Of a stretch of DNA of 64,000 nucleotides, positions 31,345 to 42,739 are shown one piece after another; within the stretch, counting starts at the first letter, position 1, and each line of letters opens with the position of its first letter. Under the pieces are notes generated by a model. It was not told where the DNA came from and made no database searches. It worked only from the letters and a program-made list of their open reading frames with translations. Source of the DNA: Acanthosepion esculentum. Lineage: Eukaryota > Mollusca > Cephalopoda > Sepiida > Sepiidae. The stretch covers positions 48,891,219-48,955,218 of the forward strand of contig OZ038517.1 in the NCBI GenBank assembly GCA_964036315.1, read 5' to 3'. Both the position numbers and the translations under genes were made by a program.

Positions 31345-31785
31345 GCTTTTCACTCCAAGCAAGGCTGGAAGCCACTAGCATGCAAGGGGTTACAGAAGGT
31401 TTGGAGGAAGAGCAGATAGGAGTGATAAAGGAGAGGATGTGGAGAAAGATAGTGGATCGATCAAGGCTAGGGGGTTACAGAAGATTTGGAGCGAGAGCAG
31501 ATAGGAATGAAAGGTGAAAGGATGTGGAGAAGGGAAATGGATAGATCAAGGCAACTGGAGATGTCGATTGACGTTACACTTAACTAGTTGGAGATTGTAT
31601 TTGTCAGGGAAACAGGAATAATGAAGGGAGTTCCACAGGCGAGATGTGCGAGGCATGAAGCTATTGGAGGAGAAGAGACGTCTACATCTAACAGTTTCAA
31701 CGGTGAAGGGGTGGGAACGGGATACCAGCCTCGTAGGATGCTTAAATTCATGAGGCCTGGGAACCAGGATTTATGACGAATTTAT
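31345..31785 (-). pseudogene. LINE family A 3' end (minus)
   Basis: The complement of the tail (CACTCCAAGCAAGGCTGG, GCATGCAAGGGGTTAC) follows a 27-base T tract, the poly(A) of a minus-strand insertion. Then come FKCNVNRHLQLP and SRLWNSLHYSCFPDKYN equivalents up to about 31760. The plus frame at 31588-31776 is a shadow. Confidence 0.75.
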
Positions 31786-32036
31786 AGAATTTATGACAAA
31801 TTTAGTATAGAATTGAACACAGAATGGGCTGCGGTAGTCGTAGTTTCACCCAACACCATAAATGGCTACAAAACCAAAACATTTACCTGAAAACTCTAGT
31901 CATTCTTTTTAAATAGTCTTGTCAGATCAAGATTTTGATATGGATGCTATGCATGGTGCCAAACCCGTTCAGAAATATCTAAACTGTCAGATATATACAA
32001 CTGCTCTCTGAGATCAATGGTTAAAAATGGCTTTGA

Positions 32037-32640
32037 GTGAGTGAAGCCTGTGGGTCTTGGCAAAGATGGTGCTTCTTTGAATATTGCGGACTGGTGCTGC
32101 AGCATTACAAACAAAGAACTGCACCAAATAACAGAAACGATATCACTTGAGGAATTCCAACAGCGGCAACAACAAAAATGGATAGCACATGTAACTCGAA
32201 GAGAAAATAATGATATAAGGAAGATGTTAACCATTTCAAAGAAACCCCCACCCCCCAAAAAATAAACACAGACGCACACTCCTTATCAACACTGGAAAGA
32301 GCGATAACAGCTGTTTCAATAATTATGGTGGAAAAAGGCTTTGTGTGAGTGAAGCCTGAGGGGCTTGGAAAAGATCATCCCTCTTCATCTCTCTTGTGGA
32401 CTGACACTACAGAGCCACAAACAAAGAACGATACCAAAAAAGCTGAAACCACATCACTTGAGGACTACCAACAGCAGCAACATCTAAAATGGATTGCGCA
32501 TGTAACTCGAAGAGAAAAATTATGATATAATCACAATACTGACATTGCATACTAATTTAAATAAAATGTTAGGAAGGAAACCGCCCTCATCAATTTGGAA
32601 AAGAGCAATAACAGCTACTGGACTTGAGAAACCTGTTTTC
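32037..32640 (+). pseudogene. LINE family B RT C-terminal relic, two tandem copies
   Basis: AGTGAGTGAAGCCTG starts at 32037 and 32348, a spacing of 311 bp. Each copy reads NKELHQITETISLEEFQQRQ, QQKWIAHVTRRENND and, less well, KPPSSIWKRAITA. KWIAHV.RREN..I corresponds to the tail of LINE RTs (the RWLGHVLR motif). Other copies of this family lie at 32750-33205, 45750, 49540, 50440, 50870 and 51940. Confidence 0.65.
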
Positions 32641-32749
32641 TTGGCAAATTGTTTTAAAAGATACTAGCTGCTCAGCCAATAAACACCAAATGTTTCCTTA
32701 TCAGAAACTGGCTAATATTACCATTATTGTAAAAAAGATTTAAAAAAAA

Positions 32750-33205
32750 CTGTACTAAATAGCAAAAACCACATCACTTAAGGAATTCCAACAGCAGCAA
32801 CAGCTAAAATGGATAGCTGATTGTTGTAACCTACGGAAGTTTACTGAGTAGAATAATCACACAAAGGTTGGTAATGAACGATAATACTTAGGACAAGAAC
32901 AACAGATATAAGATTCACCAGCTGCATGTAGAAGTAGTAGTCAACTGCTAGAAGTGAGTCAAGTGAATTCCACAATGAATCTCCAACTGCAGACCAACAT
33001 ACAGTATTTACTACTGTATTTATGTGAATGGGGACATACCAATTATCGTCCGTAGGTATGCTACAACACTGATATAACTTGAAGGGAAAATAATGACATA
33101 GTCAAGATGTTGACATTCCACAGTACTTCAAATAAAAGGTTAGGAAGGAAACTCCCATCAATACAGAAAAGAGCAATAACTGTTACTCGACTTGGGAAAA
33201 TTCTT
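32750..33205 (+). pseudogene. LINE family B relic split by an LTR
   Basis: Left part 32750-32821 (TSLKEFQQQQQLKWIAD-like) and right part 33069-33205 (ITEGKIMT.SRC) continue one LINE B copy across the LTR insertion at 32822-33068. Confidence 0.65.
32822..33068. mobile_element. Solo LTR, 247 bp, with 5-bp target duplication
   Basis: Begins TGTTGTAACC and ends GCTACAACA (TG...CA with inverted TGTTGTA/TACAACA). It is flanked by a perfect direct repeat CTGAT (32817-32821 and 33069-33073). The host LINE reads across cleanly when LTR and one CTGAT are removed. No internal region, PBS or coding sequence remains, as after LTR-LTR recombination. Confidence 0.85.
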
Positions 33206-33209
33206 TTAA

Positions 33210-33651
33210 GTGAGAGATTTTATAAATTCAACTGAAATTCAGCATACAAGCTGCCCAGTCAATGAATGCTGAATGTTTCCTTATAGGGAAACAGTTAATA
33301 CTAGCATTAACATTGTATGTAAAATTTTTCATGTGAAAAAAAAAAAAAATGAACTGACGACAACGAGTCTTTCTTGAACTCATAACTGTTATCTGGCGTC
33401 TGAGATGGTAATATTTTTTCATGGTTTGTGTCGCGTTGAAACAAAAAAAACCACGAAGTGCTATAAATTTTATGAAACCGAAAAGCTAAAGGCAAATAGA
33501 TTATAGATATTTGAAAATGAAATTCACTTAAACAGTCTTCTTGGAAAAAAATAAAAAGTTAAAAAAAAAATAAAACTATAAATAAAACAGAATGTTTTGA
33601 TTGATTGATTTACTTTTTGGGAGGGGGCGGAGAAATTTACAAAAACAAAAC

Positions 33652-33686
<35 letters not shown>

Positions 33687-34095
33687 ACAAATGTTAAAAT
33701 GTCTTCACTTATTGATTGTACATAACTTTCATTCAAGATGTTGTTGACTGGGAAACTTTATTTCTTTCTTTTTTTTTTTAATCGAAAATAAAATTCATCT
33801 CCATCGTCAACTTACTATCCTGTTTGTACGTTTGTTTTATTATATGCATGAATATATACGTGCACCAGAACGCTTTCTCAGTGATGTCTATTCTGGGGTC
33901 ATAGAGAGTTTCAGGCCTCCATGACATCAGACTTCCTCTCCCATGGGCCCATCTAAGAGCAATCATTTCCCGACTAGCATTCAGGAATAACATCCGCATG
34001 ATTGCAAGAATTGTATGTGCGTACTACCATAACACTTTTCTGTCAGAATTAACTCACCTGTTGTTCAGGCTGGCATCAAAGTGAAGTATCTGTTT
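33210..34095. other. AT-rich spacer
   Basis: Contains T and A homopolymers (33658-33684, 33769-33780) and several short frames without motifs. No gene or tRNA box recognised. Confidence 0.4.
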
Positions 34096-34129
34096 TTCCA
34101 CTTTTCTGTTGTGTTTCAGTTTTCAGACC

Positions 34130-34292
34130 ATTTTTAAAAAAAAAAAAAAAAAAATGATGTTCACGCTGTACAAGGCCCAAGAGCCACTCGAGGTAGAGGG
34201 TTACAGAGTAAGAGGAACAGTCTATGCGGATATGTGGCGGAAGATAACTATTAACCCTAGATGTGAACTGGTTAAGATCGTTGTGATCTGGG
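34130..34292 (-). pseudogene. LINE family D 3' fragment (minus)
   Basis: Complement of the family D tail: TGTACAAGGCCCAAGAGCCA, CTCGAGGTAGAGGGTTA and CATATGTGGCGGAAGATAAC, matching 49070-49165. A T/A tract at 34138-34154 marks its poly(A). Confidence 0.65.
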
Positions 34293-35182
34293 AAAATAAT
34301 TTTTTTTTTTTTACTCTATCAAGACTGTAAAGTGAAGAATGTGTAGCTCCTGCTCATATATAGCAGCAGTACTCCATTTTCGGCCTGATATGGCTCTTGT
34401 AAAGGTTAAAAGATAGCAAGAGGAGTCAGGTACTTACTGAAGCGGTACAGGAAACCAAATATTTTTCCAGCATCTATAGTGATAGATCATATTTACAAGT
34501 TCCATTTGAGGCCTGGGTTGAGTTTAAATCTCAGTAGGCGCACAGGACATGGGATCTCCCTGAGGGAACATCTGTACATCATGGAAAGAGCTTTGTTGAA
34601 TACCTGGTCCTGGGTATTTCAACCCAATGATAGGATCTTCTTCATTGCTCTAAAAAGATGTTCAGTGGAATATTGGTATCAGTATGTGCCACTATGGAGA
34701 AGTGAGTAAATAAAATGGCCTTCAGATTCGGATCAAAGTGGAGTGTGTGTTCTCTATGGATGTCCAGTGCTGGGAATTCCATCTCTGCAGCAGCACCTCT
34801 CTTCGTCCTTGCACCAAAAAGAGAGTGTTGGTGAATACTGACGCCAGCATGACAGTGGTCACTGGGACTTGGCATTTTTTGTTTCTGGCCCATATATATG
34901 GCTCAGGCACTAAACATTAAAAACAATGATTGGGTCACATTCTGCCACCATGGGTAGGTGAGTAGCCACCTTTGAGCTGGCATCTTTTTCTCTTAAATGT
35001 ATGATTGAAAATGGTCACATGTACTTGGCGGTGTTTGTTTTTGGCCTGTATCCGTGGCACCACATGTTAAAAGAAAAAGAAAAGCTTACTTGTGAAAATG
35101 GAGTACTGCTGCTATATATGAGCAGGAGCTACACATTCTTCACTTTACAGTCTTGATAGAGTAAAAAAAAAAAAATGATTTT
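34293..35182. repeat. Inverted pair of LINE family D segments
   Basis: 34293-34380 and 35096-35182 are near-perfect reverse complements of about 88 bp (ACTCTATCAAGACTGTAAAG on one side). The arms encode the RPKMEYCCYIWA-type segment of family D. The 700-bp interior contains diverged repeats such as TACTGACGCCAGC, repeated at 34837 and 35379. Confidence 0.75.
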
Positions 35183-35690
35183 CCATAGAGGGATTGTTAC
35201 TTCCATAGAGGGATTGTTAAATCCATTAGCCCGCATTTACATTGGGATCAATGTGTCGATCAATGCACTCTTCCCCATGTCGTGTTTGTGTTTGAAAAAG
35301 CTCTGAGAGATGCCTAGTTGTGGGTATTCCAAACCAATGGCTGCAAATTTTTCATTGCCCTAAAGAGGTAAGGTTGGTGGATACTGACGCCAGCGTGACA
35401 GTGTTTGTGGCGACTGACCCACATCTACACATATGGGCAGTCCACATCGAACTGACCATGTGCAAAATCCTATCACCCTAGCTTGGTTAGGTAAATATCA
35501 ACCTTATTTTCACAGTCTTGGATCAATGAGATGTTTTTTTGTTTTTTTTTCTCAAGACTGTTGGCTTTCAGATTAGTTATAAGAGGAAGCTGAACTCCAG
35601 AGATTCCAACCCTGCAACAGCACCTACCTCATGTCTCACATATCTCCGTGGTCACAGGGTAATAAATATACCGGATCAGAGTGGAGTATT
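35183..35690. other. Diverged internal repeats
   Basis: Repeats phrases from 34540-34930 (GGTATTCCAAACCAATGG, TACTGACGCCAGCGTGACAG, AGCACCTACCTC) in loose tandem order. No coding signal. Confidence 0.4.
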
Positions 35691-35691
35691 T

Positions 35692-37342
35692 ACTGTATTT
35701 TCTGGCTTACAAAACGCTGTGGCTTAGAAGACACACCCTAATATTGGAAAGAAATTTCTAAGGAAAAAAAAGTCGTTCTTATACAACAAAACATTCACCA
35801 TGCATCCCTCACATACTGGCACCATGTATTGTTTACATTAACCACTCATCCAATTTTTTTTGGATGGTAATGACATACTAGTCAAGAGCAGAAAGGCTCC
35901 CGCCACTGCTAGTAAACAGAGCATGTTTAAACTTGTGGCTCAGCTACAGGAAGGTTTATAGTCTTGGAAATACTTGTAACAGCTAAGTACTTAGGTTACA
36001 TCATATAAAAGTCTGAATTAGATAGCTAACATTATAGTGTAATGACTGTATTTTCTGACTTGGAAGATGCACCCTAATATTGGAAAGAAATTTCTAAGGA
36101 AAAAGAAGTCGTTCTTATACAACAAAACATTCACCATGAGTCCCTCACATACTGGCACCATGTATTGTTTGCATTAATCACTTGTTTGATTTTATTTGTA
36201 TGGCAATGACATATTAGCCAAGAGCAGTTACCAACAGACTGATGAACCTTTTTGACATTAGCTGCAAATTTTGCTTCCAAAAGCTAAGCAAAGTATGAAG
36301 AAACTGGAAAATCTTGTTAGAAGCAAAGAAAAGAGTACTGGTCGCTCCTTTTGGTTGGCAGTGAATGCTGGATGATCTCAGACAAAAAAACTTGAAGTAA
36401 CAGAAATGTGGTTCTGCAGGAGGATGTTGAGTATAGGCCAAACATGTTAGCAACAACAAAGCTTTTGGGAAAATCGATACGAAAAGCACACTTGTACTTA
36501 ACATCAGAAAGATAAAGTGGAAATTTCTCAGACACATAATGAGGAAAGAAGGTTTTGAGAATTTGACACACACAGGACATATTGAAGACAAGAGGGAGAG
36601 AAGAAAGCAGAAAATAACCTACCTAATGAGTAAATGATTAGCAGAACAGAAATTAGCAGAAAACAACAACAAAAAGACTTTACTAAGAGTGACAAAGAAC
36701 AGGAAGTTATGGAAACCCACGATCACCCACTTACTGAAGAGACACGACACATAGACGGACAAGAAATTTCCACCCCTCAAGCTTTCCCAATGAAAACTGG
36801 GTCTACATCATCACAAGTTGCAGTCATTGTTTGATTTTGTTTGTATGGCAATGAGATACTAGTCAAGAGCAGAAAGGCTCCCGCCTCTGCTACTAAAGAG
36901 AGCATGTTTAAGGTTTATAGTCTTGGAAATACTTCTAACAGCTAACTACTGAAGTTACATCATATAAAAGTCTGAATTAGATAGCTAACATTATAGTGTA
37001 ATGACTGGATTTTCTGGCTTGGAAGATGCACCCTAATATTGGAAAGAAATTTCTAAGGAAAAAAACTCGTTCTTATACAACAAAACATTCACCATGAGTC
37101 CCTCACATACTGGCGCCATGTATTGTTTACATTAACCACTCATCCAATTTTCTTTGGATGGTAATGACATACGAGTCGAGAGCAGAAAGGCTCCCACCAC
37201 TGCTAGTAAACAGAGCATGTTTAAACTTGTGGCTCAGCTACAGGAAGGTTTATAGTCTTGGAAATACTTGTAACAGCTAAGTACTTAGGTCATATCATAT
37301 AAAAGGCTGAATTAGATAGTTAACATTATAGTGTAATGACTC
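35692..37342. repeat. Three tandem units of 340-353 bp, one split by a LINE
   Basis: ACTG(T/G)ATTTTCTGRCTT starts at 35692, 36045 and 37004. The units share CACCCTAATATTGGAAAG, CATTCACCATG and GAGCAGAAAGGCTCC. Unit 2 is interrupted at 36228 by about 600 bp of LINE C. Units 1 and 3 are almost identical. Confidence 0.9.
36228..36827 (+). pseudogene. LINE family C insertion, C-terminal relic
   Basis: Reads LEVTEMWFCRRMLSIGQT, then shifted frames with FLRHIMRKEGFENLTHTGHI, and NRKLWKPTITHLLKRHDT. A duplication of 45 bp lies on either side (36183-36227 and 36828-36872, TGTTTGATTTT... to AGAGCAG, about six differences). This is much longer than usual LINE target duplications. Confidence 0.72.
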
Positions 37343-37490
37343 AACATACGAATCCACTTCCCTATCAGTCAAGCCAATTAGGTGACAGTCCAAGCTTACT
37401 TGAGTTCGGGCATTGCCTAGCATTCGTTGTGGAAGATGCACACATATTTTTCAGGGTATTTTTTAGGTCCTTTATCGCAGACACTTCTGA

Positions 37491-37600
37491 ACATGGCCAC
37501 ATCCCGTTGAAACATTGGTTCCTGTATGATCACCGAAGTTAAGCAACGTCAATCCTGGCCGGTACCTAGATGGGTGACCACTAGGTTGTGTTCGTTATTT
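37491..37600 (+). pseudogene. 5S rRNA-derived sequence, copy 2
   Basis: Collinear with 5S rRNA over about 100 bases: TGGCCACATCCCGTTGAAA, GGTTCCTGTATGATCACCGA, AGTTAAGCAACGTC, GGTACCTAGATGGGTGACCA. Box A, the intermediate element and box C are recognisable; the 3' stem strand is degraded. It lies just before a LINE A fragment. Confidence 0.82.
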
Positions 37601-37614
37601 ACACGCACCATCGC

Positions 37615-37800
37615 ACCCTGTATAATTATAAATCCTTGATAAGATCCAAGGTAGGATCTGCAATGTCATCGGTCTTGACCTGGCATCTTGGCTTCAGTAA
37701 CTTTCCAATAACAATGTAGCTTCCCTGTGTCTTTTTTATAAATACTTTCATGATAATTGTTCTACTGAATCCTCCAGTATGGTACACTATTTTGTTTAGT
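37615..37800 (+). pseudogene. LINE family A RT fragment
   Basis: Broken frames read LDKIQGRICNVIGLDLAS and NVASLCLFYKYFHDNCSTES, as at 60220-60350. Confidence 0.65.
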
Positions 37801-37924
37801 TTCTTGTATATAAAATTGTAATCATTGTAAATATTCATTGGCGCTTCATTTTGGAATGTTGTTAATTTTATTCTCCATCTCCCACAGACAAATTCTACAT
37901 ATGGGGAATAGTTAGGACTTCTTT

Positions 37925-39060
37925 GAGACTGTATCTGTCTATATTTCTGAGATGAGGTATTATGTACACTATTTACATTATTCGGACTATTGTCCTCCTC
38001 TTTGTCGCCATATTTATTACAACGTTTCAGCCTTTCAGTATCTGTCTATATTTCTGACATGAGGTATTATGTACACTATTTACATTATTCGGACTATTGT
38101 GCTCATCTTTGTCGCCATATTTATTACAACGTTTTGGCCTTTCAGTATCTGTCTATATTTCTGAGATGAGGTATTATGTACATTATTTACATTATTCAGA
38201 CTATTGTCCTCATCTTTGTCGCTATATTTATTACAACGTTTTGACCTTTCAGTATCTGTCTATATTTCTGAGATGAGGTATTATGTACACTATTTACATG
38301 ATTCAGACTATTGTCCTCATCTTTGTTGCTATATTTATTACAACGTTTCGGCCTTTCAGTATCTGTCTATATTTCTGAGATGAGGTATTATGTACACTAT
38401 TTACATGATTCAGACTATTGTCCTCATCTTTGTCACCATATTTATTACAACGTTTCGGCCTTTCAGTATCTGTCTATATTTCTGAGATGAGGTATTATGT
38501 ACACTATTTACATGATTCAGACTATTGTCCTCATCTTTGTTGCTATATTTATTACAACGTTTCGGCCTTTCAGTATCTGTCTATATTTCTGAGATGAAGT
38601 ATTATGTACCTTATTTACATTATTCAGACTATTGTCCTCATCTTTGTCACCATATTTATTACAACGTTTCGGCCTTTCAGTATCTGTCTATATTTCTGAG
38701 ATGAGGTATTATGTACACTATTTACATGATTCAGACTATTGTCCTCATCTTTGTTGCTATATTTATTACAACGTTTCGGCCTTTCAGTATCTGTCTATAT
38801 TTCTGAGATGAGGTATTATGTACACTATTTACATTATTCAGACTATTGTCCTCATCTTTGTTGCTATATTTATTACAACGTTTCGGCCTTTCAGTATCTG
38901 TCTATATTTCTGAGATGAGGTATTATGTACATTATTTACATTATTTGGACTATTGTCCTCGTCTTTGTCGCCATATTTATTACAACGTTTCGGCCCTTCA
39001 GTATCTGTCTATATTTCTGAGATGAGGTATTATGTACATTATTTACATTATTTGGACTAT
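37925..39060. repeat. 107-bp satellite from a hammerhead-element arm
   Basis: CAGTATCTG recurs at 38036, 38143 and 38250 and on to about 39000, period 107 bp, 10-11 copies. Each unit consists of the end of the inverted-repeat element at 14535-15045 (CACTATTTACATTATTC, CTCATCTTTGTCGCCATATT, ACAACGTTTCGGCC). On the minus strand it reads CTGAAAGGCCGAAACGTTG, the hammerhead halves with stem II deleted. Confidence 0.92.
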
Positions 39061-39215
39061 TGTATTAAGCATGGCACGTGGAACTAGAACAGTCTACCCC
39101 AGTGAGCGAAATAAAGGCTTCAGTTCGACATTGAAGAAGGCCAGAGCGTACAACGGCCGAAATGTTGTAATAAATATGGCGACAAAGATGAGGACAATAG
39201 TCCGAATAATGTAAA
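39061..39215 (+). mobile_element. Opposite arm of the satellite's parent element
   Basis: GGCACGTGGAACTAGAACAG, GAAGAAGGCCAGAGCGTACA, GGCCGAAATGTTGTAATAAA and GTCCGAATAATGTAAAT match the right arm at 14880-15045. With the satellite it forms a foldback element whose left arm was amplified. Confidence 0.82.
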
Positions 39216-39559
39216 TAATCTTCTTTGAGACTCTGTGGTATTATAGTGGCTGTTGTAAGAATGTATTGTTTTGGTTTAAGGAACATTGTGGTATGTTTGT
39301 GTCAGTGATTGTGGCTAGCTGAGTTTAATTAGGAGACAGTCTGAAGTCCAGCATTTCCACATCCCTCTTTGGTTTTTGTGCCAGATTTTTGTATTTTACA
39401 AAATAAATATCACTCTCTTATATGCTATCTAGTCATTATTAAGAATATGAATTTATTGCTAAATATTTAACAATTGTAGCACAGGGCCAAATGGGAAGTG
39501 CGGAGTGGTTACTCAATACTTAGTATCTGAAACTAGCTAATCAAATTTATGAGCCATTC

Positions 39560-40290
39560 ATTCGTTACAATTTGCTCATTCACCACAAGAACTTCTCCAT
39601 CATCATTCAATCCAAAATCTATCACATATTCATAGGGAACCTACAAGCATCACTTGCCTCAATTTATAAGCAGAAGCACACTAATGTATGCTGGTATTTC
39701 TTCCTAGCTAATAAAGTAGGCCACTTCTCGGTCTCATCTGACTCAGTCCTGGTCTGTCTTGTCTTGAAGTCAGAATGTTACCTTCATTTATCTGAATTCG
39801 CTCTTGGGTGTCAACCCCAATTCTTAGTTTGTGAACCTTTTGCCATATTACTATTGATTTGCCTTATTACTGTTAATTTGCTTTGCATATAGTGTTTGCT
39901 TCTTTTATATTATATTATTTATAGGCAGAAGCACACTAATGTATGCTGGTATTTCGTCCTAGCCAATAAAATAGGTCGATTCTTGGTTTCATATGACTCA
40001 GTCCCGGTCTGTCTTGTCTTGAAGACTACATTCACTTATCCAAACTTGCTTTTGTGGGTCAACGCCAATTCTTAGTTTGAACCTTTTGCCATATTATTTA
40101 TTCTTTAGTCTTTTTACTGTTAATTTGCATTGCATATATTGTCTTCTAGCTTTATATTATTTTTTGCCCTGTTCTTTTCTTTTTTTTTTTTTTTTTGTTA
40201 TTGTTTATTATAAATTTTGTCAATTCTGTTTGTTGGGCAGTTCTGCTATTTATTTACATTTAACCATGGCCACCCACTCAATAGAAACTT
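39560..40290. repeat. Two tandem copies of a 260-360-bp repeat
   Basis: AGGCAGAAGCACACTAATGT/AAGCAGAAGCACACTAATGT and ATGCTGGTATTTC.TCCTAGC recur at about 39670 and 39923; GTTTGTGAACCTTTTGCCAT recurs at 39827, 40074 and 41201. A third copy lies at 41155-41390. The family is unidentified. Confidence 0.7.
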
Positions 40291-40310
40291 TATACAGTAA
40301 TGGACAAATT

Positions 40311-40313
<3 letters not shown>

Positions 40314-40342
<29 letters not shown>

Positions 40343-40350
40343 GAATATAT
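40314..40350. repeat. (ATT)n microsatellite
   Basis: About ten ATT units. Confidence 0.95.
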
Positions 40351-40500
40351 AATAAAAAACTTCAAGAACAGAAAGTCGCTCTCTCCAGAAGTGAGTTTGT
40401 AAATTAGTTTTGAAAAAGGCATGCAACCTTCAATTAAAGGTGATTCTTTGAAACCCAGGAGGTGTCTAAAAAATTTAGGCCTACAATTGAGATATATATA

Positions 40501-41131
40501 CAGTGTAACCCGGATATAAGAGAGTTGTCAGGACCGGAGAAGAAGTCTCTTATATCCGGGTTTGGTCTGTCTACAAGTACTTCCACGGTAATTGCTCCGA
40601 GGAGTTGCTTTCGCTTGTCCCTAAGCCTCGTGAATTTAAGCGTCCTACGAGGCTGGCATCCCGTTCCCACACTTTCACCGTTGAAACTGTTAGATGTAGA
40701 CGTCTCTTCTACTCCAATAGCTTCATGTCGCGCACATCTCGCCTATGGAACTCCCTTCCCTATTACTGTTTCCCTGACAAATACAATCTCCAACGGTTTA
40801 AGTGTAGCGTCAATCGTCATCTCCAATTGCCTTGATCTATCCACTTCCCTTCTCCACTTCCTGACATCTTTCATTCCTATCTGCTCTCGCTCTATATCTC
40901 CCGTAACCCCCCTGCCTTGATCGACCCTCCGTCCTTCTCTTTCTCCACATCCCTTCCTTTACCACTCCTATCTGCTCTTCCTCCAACCCTTCTGTAACCC
41001 CATGCGTGATAGTGGCCACCAGCCTTGCTTGGGGTGATACACTTAAAAAAAAAAAAAAAAAATTTTATATACATTAACACAGGCTCTAATTTGGAACCAG
41101 AGAAAATCTCTCTTATATCCGGGTTACACTG
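40501..41131. mobile_element. Second copy of the 155-bp MITE, split by a LINE
   Basis: Left half 40501-40568 and right half from about 41067 to 41131 match the intact MITE at 11233-11387, with TA before the left end. A LINE A 3' end occupies the gap. The right TA has expanded into (TA)n (41132-41150). Confidence 0.92.
40569..41062 (+). pseudogene. LINE family A 3' end inserted in the MITE
   Basis: From 40573 one frame is uninterrupted to the stop near 40833: YKYFHGNCSEELLSLVPKPR, EFKRPTRLASRSHTF, SRTSRLWNSLPYYCFPDKYN, FKCSVNRHLQLP-stop. The 3' UTR has CCCATGCGTGATAGTGGCC and CCTTGCTTGGGGTGATACAC, then 18 A at 41045-41062. Very close to 4345-4821, so both come from one recently active subfamily. 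Confidence 0.88.
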
Positions 41132-41762
41132 TATATATATATATATATATACTATGTTTTCTTATCCAGATTTGCCTGTGTGTCAACCTAAATTCTTAGT
41201 TTGTGAACATTTTGCCATATTACTGTTGCTTTGCTTTATTACTGCTAATTTATGTTGCATATATTGTTTAATTACTTTATATTATGTTTTTTTGTTATTG
41301 TTTATTATAAATTTTGTCAATTCTGTTTGTTGGGCAGTTCTGCCATTTATTTACATTTAGCCATGGCCACTCGATCTATAATATTAATGCAAACTACATT
41401 TACATTTATTTAGATATTCAAGAGCCAATAATACTGACTGAATCAGCAAAACAAAATCTCCAAACTTTCACGTCATAAATCTCAGTGGCAATTTCTCAGT
41501 GTTGCATCCTCATCACCCATTTGCAAAATTGCTTTTGTTAACACCAATCTCAGAAATCATGATTGCCACTTGTAACATTTGTATGATGCAATACCTGATC
41601 ACTAGAAAGGTTATTACAAACATTTTGTTTTTTATTATTTTGGTTACTTAGGTTTCTTAGAGCCTAACAAACTCTGTTCAAAGTAATTTTAAGTAAAGTT
41701 CAATGAGTATGGAATTAATTCATATTTCAATGATAATTCACTAACAGTGAAAGATAAACAAC

Positions 41763-42432
41763 ACGAGTCATATAGAATCTGATTTGTATCAAGCTAAACT
41801 ACTTGTGACTATAAGAAGAATTAAATCATAATTTGATTCATTTCTTGGATGCACTGGAAATCAGGATCTGCAAAATCAAACATTTATATTGAGCTATTAT
41901 TTTCACAGTTTCTAACTTAAACTGAATTTATATTAAAAATGCTTATTTATTTTTTGTTTTGATATCAATGAGAACAATAACCAAAATTTGGTTATTTTAA
42001 TACTGCTGAAAAAAGCAAAAAAGTGGGATTGTATTACACACACAAGTTTTTACTCAGCTTAAAATACCTCTTTGAAACAGTAAAAGTGTAAATACACCCA
42101 GCACAATAGATAATAAAAGTAGGCAGGTGTTAATTGTTTATAAAAGGTATTTGATATGTCTGCAATATTTAATTCTTTTTTTCATTCTTAATGTTGGCAA
42201 TAATTATACCACTCACAGGGAAAGATAAATAAACGGTTTGGGTCATATAGAATCTGATTTGTATCAAGCTAAACTACTTGTGACTATAAGAAGAATTACA
42301 TCAGAATTTCATTCATTTCTTGGATGCACTGGAAATCAGGATCTGCAAAATCAAACATTTATATTGAGCTATTATTTTCACAGTTTCTAGATTAAACTGA
42401 ATTTATATTAAAAAGGCTTATTTATTTTTTAC
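41763..42432. repeat. Direct duplication of about 190 bp, 478 bp apart
   Basis: 41765-41955 and 42243-42432 (GTCATATAGAATCTGATTTG through GCTTATTTATTTTTT) differ at only about five positions. The interval also begins with similar phrases (CAGTGAAAGATAAACAAC / CAGGGAAAGATAAATAAAC). Confidence 0.85.
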
Positions 42433-42739
42433 CCTGTTCTTTTCTTTTTTTTTTTTTGTTATTGCTTATTGCAAACTGCGTTAATTTTGTTTGTTATGCA
42501 CTTCTGCTATTTATTTACATTTTACCATGGCTACTCACTCCACAATGAATTTGTGGCAGACGTGATGAGGCAGAACCTGGGATGAGCACAACTGGTTGCG
42601 ACTTGCCTTGTCCCCGCCAAAAAAGAGCCTGTATTTGCTTAGCATGTAAAGCTACTGCAGTTGAAATGAAGGAGAAAAAAAGCACATACCGCTCTGCCAT
42701 AATCCGTCCTCGGCCAGATAACGTAAAAGAATAAGGGGG

